From Primula veris (Eukaryota; Streptophyta; Magnoliopsida; Ericales; Primulaceae): a stretch of 64,000 nucleotides of DNA. The notes under the pieces were generated by a model. The model was not told where the DNA came from, made no database searches, and worked only from the letters and a program-made list of their open reading frames with translations. The DNA is taken from assembly GCA_963682055.1 (NCBI GenBank), contig OY821742.1, positions 13,423,752 through 13,487,751 of the forward strand, read 5' to 3'. Position numbers and translations under genes: made by a program. Positions 1 through 12,700 of this stretch are shown one piece after another (within the stretch, counting starts at the first letter, position 1; each line of letters begins with the position of its first letter).

Positions 1-452
1 TTCAATTTCCAAACTCAAGTAATTCAAATCGAAATTTCGATTCTTACTCTTCGGAATTATCAAGTCGACTAGACTTTTCATGATAATCCGGATCATGAGC
101 CATCAACTTAATGATAGGGCTAAAAGTTTGTGAAATGCTGCATTTCTGTGGAAACAATAATCATGTGACCTTATTGTCGATGCATCAACCATAACCATTT
201 ATATTTATGGTCCGTTTTATGGTTGGATAAGTCCACAATAACTCCTTCAATTCTTTACAAGAATTCTATGAGTCCATTTCGTGATCTTTACACATACTAG
301 TCTTTCAAAGTGAGCATTAATGGCATGAATTTCGGATTAATCGTGAAATATATTCTCAGAGAGAATCCGAATACGATGCGATTATAAATCAAGTATCGTC
401 TTTTGACCCGGGAATATCTCATCCGGTCAATGCCACAATATCAAAATGCTCT

Positions 453-2027
453 TATCAATCGACGACAGGCGAATGATAGTATAGACAATCATGTCTTATC
501 ATCTAAATCATTTATCATTTCGACGACAGGCGAAATGATAAGGTAACTTTAAATGCTTTTAAAAAATATGGTAGAAACCACTTGGAAGACATTTCAACTC
601 CTCTAAAATACGTTTTTGGTCGTATTGAATGGAGGCTATGTAAGGAAATTTTAATTCTTTCATGAGCTATTACCAGATAACACTGGTTTTCTGGAATATT
701 TTATAACTCAACAAGGTATGGCAGGACCTACATTAGTATAAGACCTCTTATTTGACAAATCAATTTGGTTTTACCAAAGATTTTAATTTGGAACGATAGG
801 TCCAGAATCGTTGTCACTGAGTACTCTTTTAGGCAAATAGTTGGTGAAATTATGTGGTACACTGTTACCCACTATTTCCAAAAAAAAATCAACTACCCCA
901 CAAGTATTGCCTAAAATTTCATAATTTAAAGTTTGGCCATATTTGTCAAAGGAATTTGCTCAAAACACTTTAAATTATTTCGAGAAATTTCGTAAACAGG
1001 CAAACCATAATCCAAAAGTATGTCCAAATGGAAAAATCATAATCCAAATGGAAAAACATAATCCAGATGAGTGAAAAAATGGCTCAATGATTTATCAAAA
1101 TCAATAAAGAAAGGTATCAAACTCATTTGAGCCACAAAATCGGGGGTCTCAAGAGTTTCGTTTCAGTTAGCTTTAACCACATTAGCATCGGTTTTTTCAC
1201 CTTTATAATAGTTTTGAACTATTTAAGGAATAACCGTACATGACCTTTGTCTTTATAGCTTAGAGTTGGCTCCTTAAGCATTATCTCTTGCTTTGTGACA
1301 ACGGACCATATTGTTCCTTTCAATTACTGTCTTGGAACCACAGGTTTTCGATTTTGACGATTGTCTTAAATCTCTCTTGGCTAGGTGATTCATCGGGATC
1401 GCAAAAGTTCGAGACAAATAACACTTGTCTCAGTTCTCGATTCGTGGAAAAAAAAAAAAGTACATGAAGAGCATTAATATCGGGCAAACAATTCGCCATT
1501 GACCCAATAACAGATGGGCGATAAAGGAACATGGTGAATATAAATTCACGATACTGCTTATAAATACAATTTCCAAGCTAGTATTTTTGGTGAATGATTG
1601 CTCCAATATGTCAATTTCAAATGTTTTTTCACCATAGGCGTCATCACGTCTCAAATGTGGCGGCGGAATAAAATCAACGCCTTAGCATTCATCCTGATGG
1701 TAACAACAAAGTCGTGTTTTACTCATCAAAGATGGCATCAAAAAAAAATTTGGGCATCATATTATCACACATCAGGGTAAGTAACATGTGATGACGGATT
1801 AAAATCAATGTCTAAACAGTTATTTCGCAAGTATGTTTTACGAATTTTCTCATCATAGATGGCATCCAACATGTGTTGAGAGTTCTGGATTATTTATCAT
1901 ATAAAACGACTGGTTTATATGTTTATGGTTTGCACAAGCACAAACTTTTTTTCGAAACGACAGGTTCGAAAACATTAGTTTTGCTTCTCATGTGAATCGG
2001 TTCTCATTGATCGAATGACGGGTCGAT
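453..2027. repeat. family of six hairpins with near-constant 8-nt loop
   Basis: Six inverted repeats have unrelated stems but nearly the same 8-nt loop. Plus-strand loops are ACGACAGG (462-469, 523-530, 1957-1964), ACGATAGG (793-800), ACGACTGG (1906-1913) and ATGACGGG (2015-2022). Stems are 9 bp with one mismatch (453-461/470-478), 11 bp perfect (512-522/531-541), 4 bp (789-792/801-804), 8 bp perfect (1898-1905/1914-1921), 8 bp perfect (1949-1956/1965-1972) and 5 bp (2010-2014/2023-2027). If the neighbouring LTR gives the direction of transcription, the RNA loop would be CCUGUCGU. I do not recognise the motif. Confidence 0.7.
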
Positions 2028-3469
2028 ACTGAAACAACAATTCGACGAAACATACATCACTATATAAACACACTCGGGGAAATTATTATTTAGTCAACCC
2101 CTTTCGGTAGCTCTAATTGAACACGACCAGGAAAGACGGTGAGGGTGGAGGGCATGAATGCCACTTAAATCCGACCTCATTAGGATATCGACTTCCGCCT
2201 ATATCTTTCCTGGACATCGTATCCAAATAGGTGAGCCTATTTAGGGAAGGTTCATAATTTTTCCAACTTAAATGTGAAAATATATGATTTCGCAAATTAT
2301 CATATTTTAAACTAGTGTACATGGCAGCAAATAAATACATAGATCGTATCTATCTAGATTAACCGCATATATATATATAAACAGGCAGTAAATATATTTT
2401 TAGGATTTATCTGATCATGCAGTAGATTTGGTGTTATAAACAAATCAATTCAAGATTATCAATCAATTCATAAATATTCTAACATATCAAATCAAATCAA
2501 TTAGATCTAATCCAATATTAACTGGCATATGTGATATTTATATATATGGTAATAACAAAAGATATGATTATGCTAACAAGATATCAATCAATTATTTACT
2601 GTTTATTGCCATATGAATAATTCTATACATGTTAATTTTAACATGCAAGCAAGCAATATATTTTTAATTACTAATCAATTCTATATATGGTAATTTTTTT
2701 TTATATAACATGCAAATAGGTTAAATTTACATGTAAACATATCAATTTATTCAATTAATATGCAATTTTTATTCACTTGCCTTTTAATAAAAAAAATTAT
2801 ATGCATGTGTGTATATTGACCGAATATCATATTTTATCAATCATATGTACTGTTTTTGTAAAAGTATTATACTATAGGACCATGCGTGTAATTTTAGCAA
2901 ACTATATATCTATTTACAGCATTATTACATATACAGTCCAGAATTTCAGACAAGTTGCAGTTTAGTCCTTGAGTAATTTACAGAATAGTTTACAGCTTTC
3001 AGAGAATTACAAATCAGTGCATACGTTTCAGTTTGTTGCAGATTTAATCCGACAGATTAATACATGTTTTACAATTACATGATTTTCGATTTACAAATCG
3101 ATTATATGTGACGTTGCATAGTCTATTAATATATCAATCACATGGTTACATATCTATGTATTCTAGTTGATCATGTTATACAGTTGTAAACGATTAAACC
3201 TGCAGATAATACAATAAAACTACCATAACACTACCATATCCATATTTTATATATAAATCATGATGGTTCAATTTTATGTAGTACCAAATCTAATTACACA
3301 TGCAATTTTCTACCATCACAGTGATAAAAAAAAAAATTATACATTCCTTCTGTTATTTTGGGGAAGGCCGATTGAACTAAAGAATTCAAAAATTCGCCGT
3401 ATGCTTATAACCCAGTATTCGAGCTGTTTTTTGAACAAATATCACAATCTTCTATTCTCCGCGAGCAAA

Positions 3470-3481
3470 GTGCCGATAACG
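3470..3481 (-). promoter_or_regulatory. primer-binding-site-like motif beside short LTR
   Basis: The minus strand reads CGTTATCGGCAC immediately after the LTR end. It resembles the CGTTATCAGCAC motif that I recall next to the 5' LTR of some plant copia elements. The position directly inside the LTR supports the call; the priming tRNA was not identified. Confidence 0.5.
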
Positions 3482-3682
3482 TGTTACTACATATTAGCTC
3501 ACATATATATGTATATAGATATAAAGAGAGAATATAGAGAGAGACACAACAGGGTATTTATTAATCAGAATGTATGAATACAAGTGACCTTCTTTATATA
3601 GTAGATGTTAGGGTTATACAAGGTAGAAAGTCTAACTTAGGCCCACTATGAGTAAGGCCCAATAGCCCAATAATATCCTACA
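3482..3682 (-). repeat. short copia-type LTR (201 bp)
   Basis: On the minus strand the segment starts TGTAGGATATTATTGGGC and ends GTAACA, so it has TG...CA ends. A TATATAAAG box lies near 3592-3602, and a priming-site-like motif follows directly. These are hallmarks of a 5' LTR read on the minus strand. No second copy was found in the window. It could be the surviving end of a larger element whose other end is left of position 1. Confidence 0.65.
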
Positions 3683-4019
3683 ACAACTATTAATATATGA
3701 AAAGTGAAAAGTTACACGTGTCAATAGGTCCTTAACTTTCTCAAACCAAAACTAGGTTTGCCAATATCTTACCTAAAATTTAAATTTTAAAATGAAAAAA
3801 AACTAACATCCACACCCACAATTTTAAAACTTTTTTATTGAATCGTGCTACATTTAATCTCTTTCTCACACCGGTCTCGTATTAAATTTATAAAAAGTGC
3901 ATACTTCTCAATATAATTATTTTATTATTTCGTGTGTTGATAAGAATAATTTTAATTTTAATGTTTTTATTTGACTTCATGTTGTAATAATTAGAGACGC
4001 ATTGCGTCGGCGGATTTCA

Positions 4020-4023
<4 letters not shown>

Positions 4024-4083
<60 letters not shown>
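4024..4083. repeat. (TA)n microsatellite
   Basis: About 60 bases of uninterrupted alternating T and A. Confidence 0.9.
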
Positions 4084-4086
<3 letters not shown>

Positions 4087-4438
4087 TAATATTTTATGTA
4101 TAAAGGCCTTACGAGACCTTGAAACAAATATTTACATAAAACCCCTCAAATTAATTAATTTACAAAATAAACCTGGTTTTTTAAAATTCAAAATTTTTAA
4201 AACTGTTTGATAACCACCCCGACGTACCTTATGTTAAAAACTTAAAAGTAATCATCTTCATTCTTCATTCATTCTCTCTGACACTATTTAGGAACACGGG
4301 TTACTAACGATGTCAATCCAATTTTCTCTTAATGTGATTCTATAAGGTTTTTTTTTTTCCAATTATTGAATGTAATACATATATTACTTACACTAATCCA
4401 CGCAATACCCACATGCATCGCGTGGGCTCCTACGTTAG

Positions 4439-4523
4439 TGTATATATATATATATATAATTATAATTATAATTTTATATTTATATATATATATATAATTA
4501 TAATTATAATTTTATATATATAG
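4439..4523. repeat. duplicated AT-rich tract
   Basis: An alternating TA run followed by an AATTATAATTATAATTTTAT-like block occurs twice in direct succession, ending next to a GA-rich run. Confidence 0.75.
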
Positions 4524-5180
4524 AGAGAGAGAGAAAGACAAGGTTACAAATCGAAACAGATAATGAGATACAGACAAGGAGAATGAGAGATAAACGTGAT
4601 ACGGATCAGATCTTCGACGGATGGATGATGGTTGGCCCCGACATTGTCCAACGTCGGAAGTCGGAGTTTGATTGTGGTGGCGGTGGTGTCAAGTCTAAAG
4701 AAAGAAAGTGTAATTAGTAATGGGGTAAAAATGCAAAATAGAATTGAAACCATTTATATATTTATTTATGGGTAGCAAAACCAAATTCTTATTTTTAAGA
4801 GATACGTTATAGTAATTTAAAAAATACAAGAATAATAAAACCTAAGAAAAATGTTTAAAAAGTACCAACCAACAATTTTTTTTAAACGTTGATCAAAATA
4901 TGTTCCAACATTGACTATTGGTTTGGATACGCAGTACCTACAATCAAATTTTAAAGTGAATTTTTTGAACTTACTGTAATTGGAAAAAGCTTGGTAGAAC
5001 TTAAATTTTAGATATAGTGCAGAAACTTCACTCATACACTGTGAACCAATGAAAAAAAACTCATTTATAGGCTTTAACCCAGACTACTTCCTACATTTTT
5101 ATGACTTGCGCATAAACAGTTAAGATAAATAGGAAATTGGTCGTTTGACCACCGTTTAGCCTCCTTCGCTGGATGGAGTT

Positions 5181-6001
5181 GTGAGAACGTTAAACCTCTA
5201 GGGTTTAGATAATGAATATAAAATATCTTGAATGTAAGTAGGGTTAATAATACCTGATAATTAAGTGTATATCTGAGTTCGTATGGGTTCAGATGACCTC
5301 CTTTTTAGACTATGAGCCACTTATATAGGTGGTGTAGACGATATAGGGCGTATCTTTCATGATTGGTATGATCTTACCAATCATATCTTATTTATATCTT
5401 CGTATATCCCTAATTACATGCTGAGATATATTTTGCTATATCTCATGTATCTTTCCACCGACTTGGCTAGCCCGAACGGATGACGCCACTTCTACCCGCT
5501 GACGAGATGATCTCTCCTGGGGACCATTTCTCTTTTATTAGCCTTCGAAGGCGTTGATATCGTAGGTTTATCCTTTCGGATAGTCGAATATCACTTGGCG
5601 ATGAGGCACTGACGTGGGCTCCTCACCAATCTTCTAGTCTCGCTGACGGATACGCTTTCATTTGTGCTTAATTAATGTATATTTAAGGGGTTGATCATAT
5701 ATTTATTAGATATGTCTACATAGATTTGGTGTTTTTTTGTTCCATGATTATTTGATTGGATTATCTAAATATATGAGTATCTTTCAGAGTTTATTTCGCT
5801 GATAAGCTACTCGACGAACAAAGCGGGTTCAGAACCCTATGTGCTCCTCTCGATTGGGTCATTAAATGCTTATTAACTCCGTCTTAATTGCTAGATTTCA
5901 GACCGCGTGTATTAAATGCCGCATGATGCTAAGCCTAATTTTTAACCTCCATCAAATCTTTATAAGGAAAATTTATTACGAATTTCGGAAGTCCCCCGGT
6001 T
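5181..6001 (-). repeat. LTR-like, hairpin-bearing repeat segment
   Basis: No ORF of note. Read on the minus strand it has a TATA-like CACCTATATAAGTGG box near 5315-5330. It also has several perfect inverted repeats: 5359-5368/5375-5384 (10 bp), 5423-5430/5437-5444 (8 bp) and a 12-bp palindrome at 5541-5552. Its GC content is higher than its surroundings. A piece of a gypsy-type LTR is the simplest explanation, but no ends or second copy were found. The SIRE-like copia element is inserted at its right edge. Confidence 0.35.
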
Positions 6002-6006
6002 ATAAC

Positions 6007-7104
6007 TGAAATTCCTATCCACTGTTCTATTTGCTGTTATGCAGTTAGGTTCCAAGTACAGTTAGAACCTAAGTATAATGATTGACAGAACTTGTAAAGT
6101 TAAATGTAATTGAACTAATTCACAAGCACATTTAACAACGGAGTTCACCCAACTATGCTACATCTCCGGGATACTCATCCAGATTAATGATATTATAAAA
6201 GCTTACAATATAGGATTCAAGTGTTAATGAAAAACTCTCAGACTCTCTCTATGTTTTTCTGCCTATCTCTATATTGTTCCTACCTTATAACTATCACTCA
6301 AAATATCAATGGCATCCCACCATTGTTTTTTGTTTTAAAAGCTCACTGTGTATTCTCTCAAAGGTGAGTTCTTTACAATTTAGAACACACAATTTTTACA
6401 AGCAAAATTATTAACTATTTAAAGAGTAAAACAATCTTCTTTCTTCAAGATCTTGTTGATTGGTTTGGCCTCTCCTAATTGATCTCAATCTTCCTATCTT
6501 TGCACCAGATACTGTTGCATTTGATTGATTTCAATCTTCATTTTAATACATGTTAATAACTTGCTTGACAATAGGAGTTATTCTTTCCTTAAACAAGTAA
6601 CATATAAAATAATATCTTTTAGAGATAAAATATTAATATATTTTGAAACCATAACTCTATATAACATTCAATCTAATTGAATCATAACAGATTTTGAAAA
6701 CACATAGATTGAATTTCATGATAAAGACTTTGCATTATAATAGAGATTTAGTTGCACAATAAAAGGAACAATATCTTCTAAACTAATCTCCATATATCTT
6801 TTAAGCAACTTCCATTTTTTAACACCTAAATATTCTCAATATATATAAAGTAATTTTTTTTAAATAAATGAGAATATATCCTGTATACTTTAATTCAAAT
6901 AAAAGAGTTTAAAGATTAAGTAATGTCGTTAGATAGAATTAGACAGAATCATGCGTATTGGCAAGTTAGAACTGTAATTGCAACTGAGGTTGCAAGCTCA
7001 CATGTAAACATAAAACTGTCTTAATTCTTAACATTGAATTTAGATTATTTTGTTAAAACCAATTGGCAACAAAGAGTTACTAGGCCAGAAATATGGTCCT
7101 AACA
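6007..7104 (-). repeat. 3' LTR of SIRE-like copia element
   Basis: About 1.1 kb, matching 14669-15776 and 47170-48262 along its length with scattered substitutions and small indels. Plus strand begins TGAAATTCC and ends CCTAACA. A tRNA-priming site is absent here, as expected for a 3' LTR. It carries copies of a TTGCAAC-centred motif near 6962-6996. Confidence 0.92.
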
Positions 7105-7117
7105 ATCTCCCCCTTTG
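7105..7117 (-). other. polypurine tract
   Basis: The minus strand reads CAAAGGGGGAGAT immediately before the 3' LTR start TGTTAGG. This is the usual plus-strand primer site of an LTR retrotransposon. Confidence 0.9.
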
Positions 7118-7572
7118 TCATTGGATTTGACAAATAATCTGAGTTTATACAAACAGTTCCACCTGTAAATTATGTTAGCACATACAGTCTCCCCTGTTTT
7201 TTAAAATTACCGAACATTGCAAATGGTTTTGAGTTAAACACTTAAGCTCCCCCTGCAAGTTAGAATTGCAGACAATATAACTCAAATAAACATTAATTCA
7301 TCAATTTCACCAAGAACACAACTTATTCAAACATTAAGAAACAATATTTAAGAAATATGTTGCAAACAATACACAAGGCCAAACGACTGGCACATAATAG
7401 TTTTAACACAGAATTTACAGAAATTGAAGTAAAACACATAACATAAAGTCTTCAAAGTTCTCCCCCTATTTGTCACAGCCAGGACAAACTAGTTGTTCTT
7501 ACTTGACACATCAATGTCTAGGGGCTCTTGAGGAAACAAGGTCATCCCTAACCACATCATCATCTTCACTGC

Positions 7573-8781
7573 TTAAGGAGTACTCACTGTCACTGTCACT
7601 GTTACTCTCATTGTCACTTTCCTTGAGGTTTTTGTGCAGCCTATTGAGGTCATATCATGAGTGTCTAACTCAGCATTTTCCACTTGATTTGCAGCTAGTT
7701 GTTGTAGCATATACCTTCTAATACCCTTCTTCTTAGGAACAGCACTAGTAGACTCTTTTTCTTTTCCCTTTTCATCAGTAATATCATTGATATGACATTC
7801 CGTAAGAAGTTTAGCAGAAATATAGAGAGCAGAAGAGTATTTGGTAGGTTTCTCAAAAGGTTGAATAAGAGGATTAGCATTTGACGAGGGCACAAGATCC
7901 ACTTGAGAAAGAAGAAATTCAGAAATTAGGCAAGGAAAAGGAAGCAGGACAGAGTTAGATTTGACATCAGCAAACTTTTTCATCAATTTGAACACATGCT
8001 CACCAAAATTGATGGGAATTTTAGACATAATTCTATAGATTTATACTGCCATCTCTTTGGTGAGTTTAGAGGGTTGCTTAGTAGGTGTCCAATTGAACTT
8101 AGAGATTCTATGCAGAATAGCTACACTAAGAGTAAGAGCTGAAGTTTTAATGGAATTACCATCAAACTGATTTTCTTTTCCTGTAATTTCTAAAGCTACA
8201 ACATGTATATCATAGTCAAGATCACCCTCAGGAGGACTAGCAGTACCTAGAAACTTATTGATCAATTCAGGGTTAAAATCAAGAGTATGACCTCTCACAA
8301 ACACTCTTCCAAAAGCCATATCACCCTCATCAAATACCCCATCATTCAGATTAGCATAGAATTCCCTAATTAGTTCAGAATAGTAAGATTCAAGGTAACT
8401 TATTGTTCTGTCAAGACCAACTTCTTTCAACAAATTTTCAACATGAAGCTAAATATTCCTATAACTAGCCAGATTCAGTTGCCTTTCAGAATGTATTTTC
8501 CTATGACCAAGCTCAACAAACCTATCTGACATGATTTTATTCCAAAACCTAGCATCAACCTCATTATTAAGAGTATCATAGGTATATTTAACAAAGAGAG
8601 GGTCTCTTTATGTATTTCTGTCAGGACATTTCTTAGCCCTATATTTTTTAGGTTGGGTAGAAGAAGGTTCACTTACCTTTGTCTTAGAACCTCTACGAGT
8701 TTTGGACAGATTCACAAAGTCACCAAGAGTAATGTCGTCCTCATAGTTTAAACCAGGATTATTATGAGGAGAAGAAGACAT
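7573..8781 (-). pseudogene. extra 3' ORF of the SIRE-like element (plant transposon-protein / Athila-ORF1-like)
   Basis: A single minus-strand frame of 403 codons starts at the ATG at 8781 and is broken by three in-frame stops: near 8623, just before 8433, and at 8041-8043. There is no frame change, so it was one ORF until recently. Recognisable stretches include RFVELGHRKIHSERQL, YYSELIREFYANL and VFVRGHTLDFNPELIN. They resemble the plant-transposon-protein / Athila ORF1-type domain that is widespread in plant retroelements. It lies between RNase H and the 3' LTR, the place where SIRE elements keep their envelope-like ORF. The C-terminal part is basic and low in complexity. I saw no clear membrane segment. 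Family assignment is from memory of typical motifs and is moderately sure. Confidence 0.65.
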
Positions 8782-9753
8782 GGTTGGATCTGAGGTTGCA
8801 ACTGCACTTTGAACACGTGAAATAGGGTTTTCCAGAAAAACGGAGTGATTAAGTTGATATAGAGAGAGATAGTAATTCTGATTTTTGTTGTTATTAGTTA
8901 AATATAAGCACTAGCTTAAATAGCAATTAAGTCCAAATCTTTTTAAATTAAGAAAAGATATACCCAAATCTATTTTTGAACCAATTTTCTCCAAAAATAG
9001 ATATTTATCTTCTTCTTTTTTAAAGATATTCAAATTTTTCGTATTAGGCATAAAAGATACTGTTTTTATCAAAATAGATTCGGCAAGGAATAAAGATCTA
9101 CATTCCAATTTGAAACAGATTTATCTAATTATTCTGATTTTAAGGAGTTGAAGAAATATAGGAAATTTGACTTGTTTCAAAATAAATATTAGCAATAATA
9201 TATAGTATAGAATTTTGAACACAAGATACTAACAACTTACTCAAGAATATATATTTATCATAGGATATCCATACAATAAAAATTATGATTAAGAGCTATA
9301 ATGAGCAAATCTGTTTTTCCTCTACACAAAAACTAGCTTGACTATCTCAGCAAGGAAAGAGTATAACTGATGCCAAAAATTTCAAGAGTTTGTCTTGGCT
9401 TTTTATTAATATAAGTGCACTATGAACAACATTTTGTGGTGAATTTGATCATAAGCAATATGGCTTTCTTTTGATAGTCACTGGCATGTCTGTAATTCAG
9501 AACGAGCTTGCAACTGTGGTTGCAACTAAACTTGCAACTGTGGTTGCAACTAAGCTTGCAACTGAATGTAATATTTGCACTTTGTGTTTCAACTCTATTA
9601 CAAGAGAGATTTTAGGGCAAGTTATCTCACATCTATTTTTGAGACATCATTTAGCGGCTTTTTCCAAAAAAAACATCATAGCTCAATCAAGACTTACGTT
9701 AAGCACAAAATTTATTAATGTTACTCATAGAAAAACATACATAGCAAGAGTAT
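8782..9753 (-). other. spacer between RNase H and 3' ORF of the SIRE-like element
   Basis: Non-coding part of the element. It holds a short array at 9507-9563 in which a 24-bp unit built of two 12-bp halves around TTGCAACT occurs about 2.5 times. Confidence 0.6.
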
Positions 9754-12700
9754 TTAATTAAATCTATATTGACATACCCCAATATCACTCCTTAAAGTTT
9801 CAAACTTGTTTGTATCAAGGGGTTTTGTGAAAATATCTGCTAATTGTCTTTCAGTTGAAACATGTTCTAAAATTAAGCTATTTTCTTCAACTAATTCGCT
9901 GATAAAATGGTGTCTTAGATCAATATGTTTAGTTCTGAAATGTTGTACTGGATTCTTTGCCAAGTCTATAGCACTTTTGTTATCACAAAACAAATTTAGC
10001 ACTTCTTGTTTAACATTATAATCAGATAACGTTTGTTTCATCCATATAAGTTGAGTACGTCCACTACATGCTGCAATATACTCTGTCTCAGCAGTTGATA
10101 AAGAAATGCAATTTTGTTTCTTACTAAACCATTAAATCAGATTATTCCCAAAATAAAAACAAGCACCAGAAGTACTTTTTCTGTCATCTATATTACCTGT
10201 CCAGTCTGCATCACAGTAACCAACCAAAAAATGATTTGTGTCTTTAGAATACCATAGACCAAGGTGAGTAGTGCCTTTCCCATACCTCAAGATCCTTTTG
10301 ATAGCAAGAAGATGAGATTTTAGAGGATTTGCCTGATATCTGGCACACACTCCTACACTTAAGCAATGATCTGGTCTACTAGCAGTCAAATAGAGAAGAC
10401 TTCCAATTATAGACCTATAGAGACTAGGACAAACACTCTTACCTTTATCATTCATAGATAATTTTAGAGTGGTACTCATAGTTGTTCTTTTCTCTCTTCT
10501 CTCACTCAAACCAAATTTCTTGACAAGATTGTCAGCATACTTACTTTGGCATAGAAAAATGCCCTTTTCATTCTGTTTAACTTGAAGTCCTAGAAAGTAA
10601 GTTAATTCTATTCCACCACTCATTTCAATCTCATGTTTCATATCAGAAATAAATTCAGAAATTTTATTATCAGAGGTAGAACCAAACACAATGTCATCAA
10701 CATAAATTAGAGCAACAATAATATCCTTATGGGTTTTCTTAGTAAAAAGAGTTTTGTCAACTCCCCCTCTGCTAAAACCTTTTTCAATTAATAACTTAGT
10801 CAGTCTTTCATACTAAGCTCTAGGGGCTTGCTTTAAACCATACAAGGTGTTTTTCAAAAAATAAGCATGTTCAGGAAACTTAGAATCCTCAAAACCTTTA
10901 GTTTGACTAACATAGACTTCTTCTTGAATATTTCCATTTAACAAAGCACTCTTAATATTGCCATTTAAGAAAGCACTCAAAAACGAGAAAGTAGCATTCT
11001 AATAGATTGTATTCTTGCTACAGGGGAAAAAGTTTCATCAAAGTCTATTCCTTCAATTTGAGTGTATCATTGAGCTACAGGTCTAGCTTTATTTCTAACA
11101 ATTATGCCATCTTCATTACTTTTATTCCTAAAGTTCAATTTAGTACCTATAACATTTTTACTATTAGGTCTGGGTACTAATGTTCACAGATCATTCCTGT
11201 CAAACTGAGACAGTTTCTCTTGCATAGCTAGAATCCACTCACTATCTTCCAATGCCTCTTTTATATTTTTAGGTTCTAATTGAGAGATATAGCAGGCAAA
11301 ATGAACAACATTACTTCTTTTACCTCTGTTTTTCATACCTACATTGACTTCTCCTACGACATTTTCAAGAGAGTAATTTTTCTAAGTCCTTACATAACGA
11401 GGCTTGCTTCCAGTTTGGATTGAAGAGCTATCTTCTTCTTCATCAGAATCTGATATACTCTGTGTTTCTTCTAACCACTACTGGACTTCCAACCACTACT
11501 GGACTGTAATTTTTTTGAATTTCTTCTGTTTCTTTACTTTTGATTCCTGACTCATCATCATCATCACATGTAGTCTTATACACATCTTTTAAATCATCAA
11601 ATATCACATTATATGATTCCATGACACAGTTTGTTCTCAGATTATAGACTCTAAAATCCCTACTATTTTGAGCATACCCAAGAAATACCCCTTTATCACT
11701 TTTAGAATCAAACTTGTCAAGATGTTCTCTATCTTTAAGAATGTAACAGACACACTCAAATACTTGAAAATACTTGACATTTGGTTTTCTACCTTTCCAA
11801 ATTTCATAAGCAGACATAGTAGTACCTTTAGTAAGATAGACCCTATTAACAATATAGCATGCAATATTGACAACTTCAGCCCAAAATCTTTTGGCAAGTT
11901 TTTTAGAATTAACCATGACTCTAGCCATTTCCTGAATAGTTCTATTTTTCCTTTCCACTACACTATTTTGCTGTGGGGTTTTTGGTGCAGAAAACTCATG
12001 ACTTATCCGTAGAGAGTTGTAAAAGTTGCTAAACTTACTATTTTCAAATTTAGTTCCATGATCACTTCTAACCCTAACAATTTTACCAATAGTGGATCCT
12101 TTTTCAAGTTGCAAGTTCAAAGGTTTCTGTTTTATCTTTTAAGAAAACCACCCAAGAGTATCTAGAGAAATCATCTACAACTACTAGAATGTACTTCTTA
12201 CCACCAATACTTTCCGTTTGCATATGACCCATTAGATCAATATGAAGAAGTTCTAAGACTCTCTTAGTATAGATCTGACTAGTACCTTTATGAGTACTCT
12301 GTTTGTTTTGCTATTGCACAATCACCACACACATCTTGAGTTTTAGGGCTAAGATTAGGAATATCTCTTATCAGTTCTCTCTTAACAAGTTTATCCAAAG
12401 TTTTATAATTCACATGACCAAGCCTTTTATGCCAAATATCAACATTATTAGTTACAGCTTGATTCCACCTATTCTCAGGTAATACTTTTATTCAGTTTCT
12501 GAAAAATATAGTAGCTATTTGCTGATCTAACTCCTGTCATGATCAGATCATCATTTAAATCAGTAATAAGACATCTATCTTTATTAAACTGAACAAACAT
12601 CTAATTATTACACAGTTGACTAATACTAATAAGATTAGCCTTTAAACCATCTAATATAAATACATCATTGATTTCAGGCATTCCAGGTTTGTTCAAGATT

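Larger units (their letters stand above)
1..3481 (-). other. non-coding interior of a probable LTR element, rich in inverted repeats
   Basis: No credible gene is visible here on either strand; ORFs are short and match no family I recognise. The segment lies directly inside the LTR at 3482-3682 when read on the minus strand, where gag would normally start. It contains unusually many perfect inverted repeats: a 16-bp palindrome at 27-42, 7-bp arms at 78-84/92-98, 10-bp arms at 827-836/906-915, and the constant-loop hairpins listed separately. A large retrotransposon derivative (LARD-like, non-coding) or a heavily decayed copia element would both fit. The other LTR is not in the window, so the element runs off the left edge. 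Confidence 0.45.
3683..5180. other. AT-rich intergenic DNA
   Basis: No gene is seen. The segment holds AT-rich sequence, two microsatellite tracts annotated separately, and short ORFs with no recognisable motif. A GA-rich run near 4520-4545 follows the second AT tract. Confidence 0.6.

Noticed and set aside
8475..8672. Separate 65-codon ORF before the long 3' ORF piece
   Set aside because: It is in another frame of the same decayed 3' ORF (8781-7573).
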